Assembly (NCBI GenBank): GCA_049999805.1 | Contig: JBNGIO010005089.1 | Location: forward strand, 1 to 38,383 | Source of the DNA: Folioceros fuciformis | Lineage: Eukaryota > Anthocerotophyta > Anthocerotopsida > Anthocerotales | Reading direction: 5' to 3' | DNA length: 38,383 nt | Shown: piece after piece, positions 33,301 to 38,383 of the stretch | Numbering within the stretch: the stretch's first letter is position 1 | Layout of the letters: each line of letters starts with the position of its first letter | Translations under genes and position numbers: made by a program | The notes under the pieces: model-generated | The model's database searches: none | The model's input: only the letters and a program-made list of their open reading frames with translations | Told to the model about the DNA's origin: nothing

Positions 33301-33977
33301 GAAAGTCTGGGAGCATGGCTGATGCACAACTGGTCTTTGATGCCTTGCCTAAAAGAGACCTCATTGCCTGGAGTGCTCTTATATCAGGCTATGCCTATCA
33401 AGGAGATACTAATGTGGTCTTTGACTTGATCCAGAGAATGAGAGAGGACGGCATAGAACCAGATGGTATCACCTTCCTGAGTGTTCTGAAAGTATGCAGT
33501 CATTCCGGCCTTGTGGACGAGGGGAGAGAGCACTTCGAGACTATGAGGAAACAGTATGGCATCCCTCCCCTGGTGGAGCACTACACATGCATGGTGAGCC
33601 TCCTGGGCCGCGCGGGCCATCTGGATGAAGCACTAGCTCTGGTGAGGACAATGTCTGTGCTGCCTACCGTTTCGATCTGGCACACTCTTTTGAGCGTTTG
33701 TGGAAAGTGGAGCAACGTGGAGGTGGGACGCCATGCTCTCCACCAAGCATTGAAGCTAGACAACAACGATGCCGCAGCATACGTGTTGATGTCAAACATA
33801 TACAGCGGTGCTCAAATGTGGGAGGAGGCAGAGGAGATGCAAGCAAGGAGGATAGGTATCGGGGCGTGGAAGGAACCTGGTCAGAGCTGGTGGACTGACT
33901 TGGACGGACATGTGCATAGCTTTGTGGTAAGGGATACGAAACATCCAAACTCAACCCACGCTGATCTCAGACTCTAA
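30345..33977 (+). CDS. Giant PLS-class PPR protein (1210 aa), E1-E2 type, DYW missing
   Basis: Single exon. The first 80 or so residues are unstructured, then TADTVSKLC starts the PPR tract. About nine L-motif landmarks follow (NHILRMYASHG, NGLVDMYAKCG, SSLVNMYTKCG, NCLVNMYAKCG, NSLVNMYSKCG, NSLVTMYAKCG, NSLVDMYAKCG, NSLVNMYAKCG, GSLINMYGKSG), spaced about 101-104 residues apart. Internal units share long stretches such as VTFVCLLQACASVG and AGYSQQGMGQEAL. After E1 (IWHTLLSVCGKWSNVEVGRH) and E2 (GQSWWTDLDGHVHSFVV) the frame ends 17 residues later with no DYW domain. The ends are shared with the 758-aa PPR gene, so the two are paralogues; this one has about four extra triplets. Predicted role: organellar RNA binding over an unusually long site. 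The start codon is the first in-frame ATG and is not certain. Confidence 0.92.
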   Translation: MTASSPLIGHKTQRQQFWKCRMLDSSRLEGVALCREAAGSSNLRFESAEGSVERAISLKQMEHRIMLDDPASQRPVVGERGVTADTVSKLCQKGYLSEAVEALGVLVQMHCCVSKALFYAVLRKCMVKKDLALGRRVHALAVREGYQSDTFLGNHILRMYASHGRLEAAMDVFTMVVNPDAFTWSAMISAHVKHGRNKQAIELYHRMRRSGVKPDGHVLVAALQACAKGADLRTGQQVHAYVLACGIEPDLFVCNGLVDMYAKCGSLEEAQGVFDGLGRKDVVTWNAMLAAYSHQGRGQEALHIYSAMEEEGLVAPDSKTFVSLLQACASLGTPALEKGKEFHADIRERGHEADMFVASSLVNMYTKCGSIEDAQDVFNGLSQKGVVAWTAMISGYSQQGKGQEALNLHSAMQDEGIAVPDSVTYVCLLQACAIVGAPALERGKQLHVQIRQRGLQADVLANCLVNMYAKCGSLEEAQRVFDGLDKKCVVTWTALIAGYSQQGMGQEALRLYSCMQEESIIVPDPVTFVCLLQACASVGPPALEEGKQLHRLINERGHQADVFVSNSLVNMYSKCGSLKLAQIVFDGLRQKDVVTWTALIAGYSQQGMGQEALSIYRAMQDDGLAAPNSVTFVCLLQACASVGTSALEMGKLLHAQLREQGHQVDVFVANSLVTMYAKCGSLEDAQGMFDGLDGKDVVTWNSMIAGYCQQGMGQEALRVYSAMQEECMAEPDPVTFLCVLQACAKVGTRALEMGKQLHATIRERGLQTEVFIANSLVDMYAKCGSIEDARRVFDGLAQRDVVTWNAMIAGYSQQGLGQEALHLYRAMQEEGIAVADGITFACLLQACASMGTLGLEKGKHIHAQLRERSTHDTRVANSLVNMYAKCGTLDEARRVFDELDQKDAVTWNAMIAGYFQQGLGEEALRLYSAMQDEGISVPDAATFVSLLLACANVAALHLGRLLHLQIEERGLETDPCVAGSLINMYGKSGSMADAQLVFDALPKRDLIAWSALISGYAYQGDTNVVFDLIQRMREDGIEPDGITFLSVLKVCSHSGLVDEGREHFETMRKQYGIPPLVEHYTCMVSLLGRAGHLDEALALVRTMSVLPTVSIWHTLLSVCGKWSNVEVGRHALHQALKLDNNDAAAYVLMSNIYSGAQMWEEAEEMQARRIGIGAWKEPGQSWWTDLDGHVHSFVVRDTKHPNSTHADLRL

Positions 33978-34045
33978 GCAGGAAGCACCTAACCAGCACA
34001 CTCAATTATTCTCAAACTTTCTCCCAACACCGTGGGAGTGATAGT

Positions 34046-35482
34046 CTAGGATTTTCCTTCCGTGCTTTTGTTGTTGTCCTTCAGCTTCTCTAAAGCTTCA
34101 ATTACCACTTGGGCTGCTGTATTTTCAGCATGTTTCTTGCAATTTTGTACAGCCCCTGTGCCTTCAACAACGTCAATGATGGTACCCACACGTGAATCGG
34201 TCACCGTGACCTTTACCTTGCACTCGAATCTGCAGATAATATGGTTGTGAGCATAGCTTTAAGTCAGGGACTTCTGTGGTGGATGTATTGAAGCAGTATC
34301 TCACCTTCTTCGATGAGGGGGTCCTTCTTCGTGCATGGAGTAAACCGGTGAAAGCCAATGGTTTTGTGAACAAAGTTCATGGAGTTTGGCCTTATATCCA
34401 AGAGACGCATCTTTGCGTTTCTTCTTCTTGGATTCCACATCGTCCAGCTCTACGGAAAGAAAAATGTTAAGTCAACAACATGCAGTATGACAGAGGTGCA
34501 AGGGGCATAACAACAAGACTTACTTATTTTCTTCGGTGAAACTTCTGTATCTGCAGGTTCTAGCGTTCGTTTCTGGATCAAGTGAAAACAGAATCTTTAT
34601 TCACTTTCAAGAAATGTCAGCGTCAAGTTTGAATCAAAACTATCATTTCAATGCCTAAAGACAAAAAAAATGAAAGACTTTGTTATGACATGAAAACAAG
34701 GAACATAAGATTCTTACCAATGAGGGAGAACCTAAGAGCTCATCTAGAGTGACGACTGGCAACATAAGTGGATAGATAATGTTCCACGTTCTTCGAAAAT
34801 CATCTTTGGTATCAATGAAAATTGCAGCAACAATGCTTTCCACAATATCTGCCAAAACCTATTGAAAGAAACGCTATTCAATCGACATAGTCAGACACTT
34901 GGGTGCACATATAACACATAGAGGAGCATTGAGAAGAAGGCTACAATACCTTGGGACACTTCTCGCCATTGATGTCATCAATATTGCAGTTTGTGACCAA
35001 GGAATAAACGCTTCTCTCTCTATGCTGAATGTAGCGGCCAAGATCATGCTTGACAGCAACCTTTGCAAGTGACTCGTTGCTCACCATAATTGATCTCATA
35101 CGAGTCATGTCACCTTCAGAAGCCTTTGAATAATTTGCATAGAAGTACCTAGTTACCATGCCGCTGAGCAAAGTGTCTCCCAAATGTTCTAGCCGCTACA
35201 AGAGAAACATTGAACCATAAGACATGCTCCCAAAGGAAGAAAACCAATTGCAATGTTGGGCTTAAGTCGCACAAATATTTAGAAACATAATCAACAATAC
35301 ATTATAACAAAACATACCTCATAAGAACCCCATATGCCAGCACCTTCATGTGACTTATGAGTTATTGCTGCTAACAAAAGAGTCTTATCCTCAAAATTGT
35401 ACCCCAACTTTGCCTCAATTGACTTAACTGCCTCTTTCGGAGAAAAGTACACGTAGTCCTCCATTACTTCGACTCCATACAT
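34046..35482 (-). CDS. RNase III-like protein with one RIIID and one dsRBD (RTL-type)
   Basis: Six exons join with matching phases: 35482-35318, 35195-34950, 34858-34718, 34572-34524, 34449-34305 and 34229-34046 (309 aa). The RNase III domain starts with YNFEDKTLLLAAITHKS. It contains the catalytic block RLEHLGDTLLSG (Glu58, Asp62) and the second block LADIVESIVAAIFID (Asp141, Glu144), so all four metal-binding acidic positions are kept. A basic KKKKRK stretch (208-213) looks like a nuclear signal. A C-terminal double-stranded-RNA-binding domain follows (about 219-295; LHELCSQ, FECKVKV, KKHAENTAA). This layout matches plant RTL1/RTL2 proteins, which cleave double-stranded RNA in rRNA or small-RNA pathways. 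A good splice acceptor lies exactly before the ATG at 35482, so an additional 5' exon is possible. Confidence 0.9.
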
Positions 35483-35527
35483 CTAAAAGAAAAATCACAT
35501 GACTGAGGAAAAGAAAACGTGCTTCAA

Positions 35528-35653
35528 TGACCCCTAGATCATAACAGTTTTGCCATATGCACTTACATATATAGGGTAGATTGGCTCAAATGACCCCTAG
35601 ATCATAACAGTTTTGCCATATGCACTTACATATATAGGGTAGATTGGCTCAAA
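35528..35653. repeat. Perfect 63-bp tandem duplication
   Basis: Two copies, 35528-35590 and 35591-35653, are identical at all 63 positions (start TGACCCCTAGATC, end GGCTCAAA). They lie 46 bp upstream of the first mapped exon of the RNase III-like gene. Perfect identity implies a recent event or an assembly duplication. Confidence 0.95.
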
Positions 35654-36800
35654 CTGTCGCTCTTTCTGATGTGACCTTCGATAATGGAAACCAATATTCA
35701 TAATATCAATAAACAAAAGATCACTTCCCAAATTGAGGTAGATGAGACTTGTGTTAAGTTTATTGTATGTATATGTTGAAGCTTGACAGTGATTGAGACA
35801 AGGTTTTGTTTAGTCATCATCTAGAGACATGATTTGCATCTCTTCTTTTATCTCTGTAATAGAATCTAATGATGAGCTCAATTTGAAAAATACTGGAACC
35901 CTCTGATGTTCAAAGGAGCTAGCTAGCACCTCTTCTTCTCGCCCTGCTTTTGTTGTTCCTCCTTATCTTTAGAGTAGATGGACTTTCCATCTCTTTTTCA
36001 ATAATAGAAAGTATATTCTAACCAGTTTCATAAATACCAACTTATGCACACATTTCTACTGCTATAGAGAGAGTAGTCCCACCACACTTTTCATTGCATG
36101 GTTCTAGAGTGTGTGTCCCCAGGGCATCACATCATTCTTAAGTGTGTGAGGGGTTTTGGGAGTTGAAGAGGTTCTAGTTGTGGGAGTTCAAGGGATTCTA
36201 GCTAAGAGAGCTGCAAGTTGAAGGGGTTCTAGTTGCGGGAGTTGAAGGGATTTTAATTATGGGAGCTATAGGCAGAAGGGGTTCTGATTGTAGAGTTGAA
36301 GGAATTTTAATTAACGGATTCAAATGGCCAAGAGGTTGATCTAGAATTAGATAGTGTTTTTTTTGTTTCCACCCAAGTAGGCGGCATAGCTTTTTGGTTT
36401 AGGATTTTGGTAAAAAAAAGGCGATACCACTTTTTGGGTAGTTGAGAGGGAAGGTAGGGAGGAAGAGAGATCCATTGTGGGGAGATGTAAACAAATTACA
36501 AACATATAATAAATATTTCAATTAATAATGAACATTCATGTATATATGTTGAATAAACTAAAACTTACTCAAACATTATTCTACTCAAAGTTCTTTTAAT
36601 TATCATATTATGAATCATCATCCTTTTTAAACTAGTATTCTGAAGGAGTGTGACCTTTAACCTGACATACACACCCTAATGAAATAGTTTGTCCCCTTGT
36701 ATGATATTATCTAAAACCCTAAACCCTAAGTTCATATAAACAACACTTATAAGGGTCTATGAGCTTGGCAACTTACATGCCTATCTACTTGCAAGCTTAT
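35654..36800. other. Gene-free AT-rich spacer
   Basis: No coding exon seen. From about 36150 to 36330 it contains a degenerate minisatellite with repeated GGGAGTTGAAGGG and GGTTCTAGTTG blocks at irregular 35-65-bp spacing. Confidence 0.5.
36714..36729. promoter_or_regulatory. Telo-box / short interstitial telomere-like repeat
   Basis: AAACCCTAAACCCTAA, two units of the plant telomere repeat CCCTAAA. Such telo-boxes occur in plant promoters of translation-related genes, but no start codon follows nearby here, so it may be a neutral telomere-like insertion. Confidence 0.5.
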
Positions 36801-36819
36801 GAGCTAGCTTGCTAGCTCT

Positions 36820-37302
36820 AGGATCTATAAGCTTTGCTCCTTGGATGCTGAATCTGAATCACACTTCCTCTTTTATTGTCCTGACTATGCCGATATGTGG
36901 TCTCATTACTCCCTTCTTTTTTAGTATGCCGACTTCTCGCTGTACAGATTTTTTTCTTCGCAAGTTCCTAGGCTCTCTAGACTATGTCATTTTTTTCTTT
37001 CCACATTCCTAGGCTCTCTAGACTATGTCATTTTTTTCTTTCCACATTCCTAGGCTCTCTGGACTGTGTCTCTCTGAGCTTCTTGATCTTCGGTAGTCCT
37101 TGTTGGACTCCTTGTAGTCTTCGCCTTCTTTTCTATTTCCTTGGTATAGGTACTCCTTCTCTAGTTCAAACGTACATCATAAGTGTTCAAACATACATAA
37201 GTGTACTCGGTTTTCAAACCTCTTATACGCTGTACTATCTTGTGTCCATGATGGTTCTTCCATCCTTAGTGGACATAAATAAAATTGTTGTTGTTGTTGT
37301 TG
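36820..37302 (+). mobile_element. Decayed 3' end of a non-LTR retrotransposon
   Basis: In one + strand frame, 36830-36905 reads KLCSLDAESESHFLFYCPDY. This matches the Cys/His zinc-binding module (C...AESE-HFLF-CP-Y) found after the reverse transcriptase in plant LINEs. The segment ends in AATAAAATTG followed by a (TTG)6 tract at 37285-37302, a tail type seen on LINEs. The intervening frame is broken, and the reverse transcriptase and endonuclease parts are absent, as expected for a 5'-truncated copy. A 41-bp tandem repeat sits inside it. Confidence 0.55.
36968..37075. repeat. 41-bp tandem repeat, 2.6 copies
   Basis: Units beginning CTAGGCTCTCTAGACTATGTC at 36968, 37009 and 37050 have an exact 41-bp period. 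The first two copies are identical over their length and the third carries substitutions and is cut short. Confidence 0.9.
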
Positions 37303-37726
37303 CTACTCCTTTCTATCCCACCTAATGATTGGTGGAAACAGCATTTGCCTTTCAACAACACTTCTCTAGGTCAAGATCAATCTAGGCTTTTCTTTTCCAT
37401 AGGCGTTCTCAATGGTGCACACAAGTTTGAGAATGTCATATACGCACCATAAATAGTGTTCATGGCATCGTGAGCAATCCGTGAACATAAGGATACGGGA
37501 ACACAATATAGATAAGGGAAGACGGTGGGATGCATCCCAAATGCCGGTGCATCCCGGTGGTCAGAGCAACCTAGTATGAGTGGTGGGGCCCACGTCTGTG
37601 CACCAGTAATACGATAATATATGTACATCGCTCGACGAGTTTTAGGATCCGGCGTCGGGAATCGCACATCTGTTCTATCGGCCGTTCTCGGCAGGATCCG
37701 CTAGGCAAGTGGTAGAGGGAAACGTG
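37303..37726. other. Spacer 3' of the P450, no gene seen
   Basis: A 96-codon - strand frame (37377-37667) has no recognisable motif. The sequence is non-repetitive and ends at an assembly gap. Confidence 0.4.
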
Positions 37727-37826
37727 NNNNNNNNNNNNNNNNNNNNNNNNNNNNNNNNNNNNNNNNNNNNNNNNNNNNNNNNNNNNNNNNNNNNNNNNNN
37801 NNNNNNNNNNNNNNNNNNNNNNNNNN
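37727..37826. other. Assembly gap (100 N)
   Basis: Exactly 100 N, a conventional placeholder of unknown true length. It lies just 3' of the P450 stop codon, so 3' UTR sequence is missing. Confidence 0.95.
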
Positions 37827-37852
37827 TGCCGAGATTGTGGACGAAGGACACG

Positions 37853-38383
37853 TTAAACGTAGAGATGGGGAGGCAAACGAGGGGACGGAATGGCAAACAA
37901 GCGTCCGTCGAGCTTGTGGACGGCTCCACGCTGACGGGATGCTCCGGACTGGGCCGGAGATGAATGGAGTGCAGGAAGCGAGCCATGAGGAGGCCATGGA
38001 ACCGAGCGGCCAGCTTGTTGCTCACGCACCGGCGAAGGCCGGAGCTGAACACGAACAGCTCCATGTGCTGCCCGTTGGGTTCGATGTGGCTGGCGTGCCC
38101 GTGCCCGTTCATGAACCTCTGCGGCATGAAACGGTCGGGGTCGGGCCACACCGTCGGGTCTCGCCCGATGCCGTAGATGTTTACGATGACGGTTGTGCGT
38201 GCGGGGATGCGGTATCCGGCCACCTCCTGTTTCCACCAGGTTGAAATGCGGGGGACAGATGGGCTCCGGGGGGTGTAGCCGCCACGCCTCCTTCATCACG
38301 GCCCGGAGGAAAGGGAGGTCGGCCAGGTCCGATTCCCAGACCACCCGTTCCCGCCCCACCACTGCATCCAGCTCCTTGTACAC
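37853..38383 (-). pseudogene. Cytochrome P450, C-terminal part, two frame breaks, 5' end outside window
   Basis: The frame entering at 38383 reads [20 protein letters not shown] and contains the K-helix ExxR (KEAWR) and HPPEP. Near 38230-38240 one extra G breaks the frame. The next frame continues with [20 protein letters not shown], a PERF-like [10 protein letters not shown], and the heme loop [11 protein letters not shown], which keeps the cysteine thiolate ligand but has Ser where Gly usually follows. Around 37925-37935 the frame returns to the first one and ends with [10 protein letters not shown] and a stop at 37855-37853, the usual plant P450 end. Two compensating shifts leave about 100 residues out of frame. 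The protein is an A-type plant P450 (CYP71-clan-like) involved in specialised metabolism. It is either a young pseudogene or affected by sequencing errors. Confidence 0.8.

Noticed and set aside
1-38383. CRISPR arrays, tRNA or rRNA genes
   Set aside because: The tandem repeats here have no regular spacer structure, and no tRNA cloverleaf or rRNA core was recognised by eye. The window is eukaryotic nuclear DNA.

Overview
This is nuclear DNA from a land plant. It has spliced genes with short GT-AG introns (about 70-220 nt), a plant-type B3 transcription-factor family, a plant RNase III-like protein, a plant class IV aminotransferase, a cytochrome P450, and three large PLS-class pentatricopeptide repeat (PPR) genes. 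Intron-free PLS PPR genes with almost identical internal repeats, next to an REJ-domain protein (a family tied to flagellated cells), suggest a seed-free plant such as a bryophyte or lycophyte. The species cannot be named from the sequence alone.

Layout. 1-6430 (+): 3' part of a multi-exon, secreted or surface REJ-domain protein. 6831-8399 (-): a four-exon gene that assembles in frame into a 399-residue single-lobe transferrin-like protein with a signal peptide and all canonical iron and anion ligands; this is the most surprising gene here. 8500-11140: mostly gene-free, partly AT-rich, with one assembly gap. 11144-12271 (+): ER-type DnaJ with a C-terminal DUF1977 region. 12320-22000 (-): a tandem cluster of three related B3 genes: a decayed copy (12320-14300), a divergent copy whose last exons are open (18119-18830) and an intact copy (20091-21993). 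The intact copy has two consecutive exons that encode the same N-terminal part of the B3 fold and share splice phases. The DNA between copies holds local tandem repeats and no recognisable gene.

22812-33977: three PPR genes on the + strand. The second and third are close paralogues that differ mainly in the number of internal PLS triplets, and both stop just after the E2 motif without a DYW domain. Between them, on the opposite strand, lies an intron-rich class IV PLP aminotransferase gene (28144-29790). 34046-35482 (-): a six-exon RNase III plus dsRBD protein. 35500-37720: gene-free, with tandem repeats and the decayed 3' end of a non-LTR retrotransposon. 37853-38383 (-): C-terminal part of a P450 with two frame breaks, running off the window edge.

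The genes do not form a pathway. The recurring theme is local duplication: B3 genes, B3 exons, PPR triplets and minisatellites. All intron models were derived by hand from splice consensus, phase and homology, with no transcript evidence.
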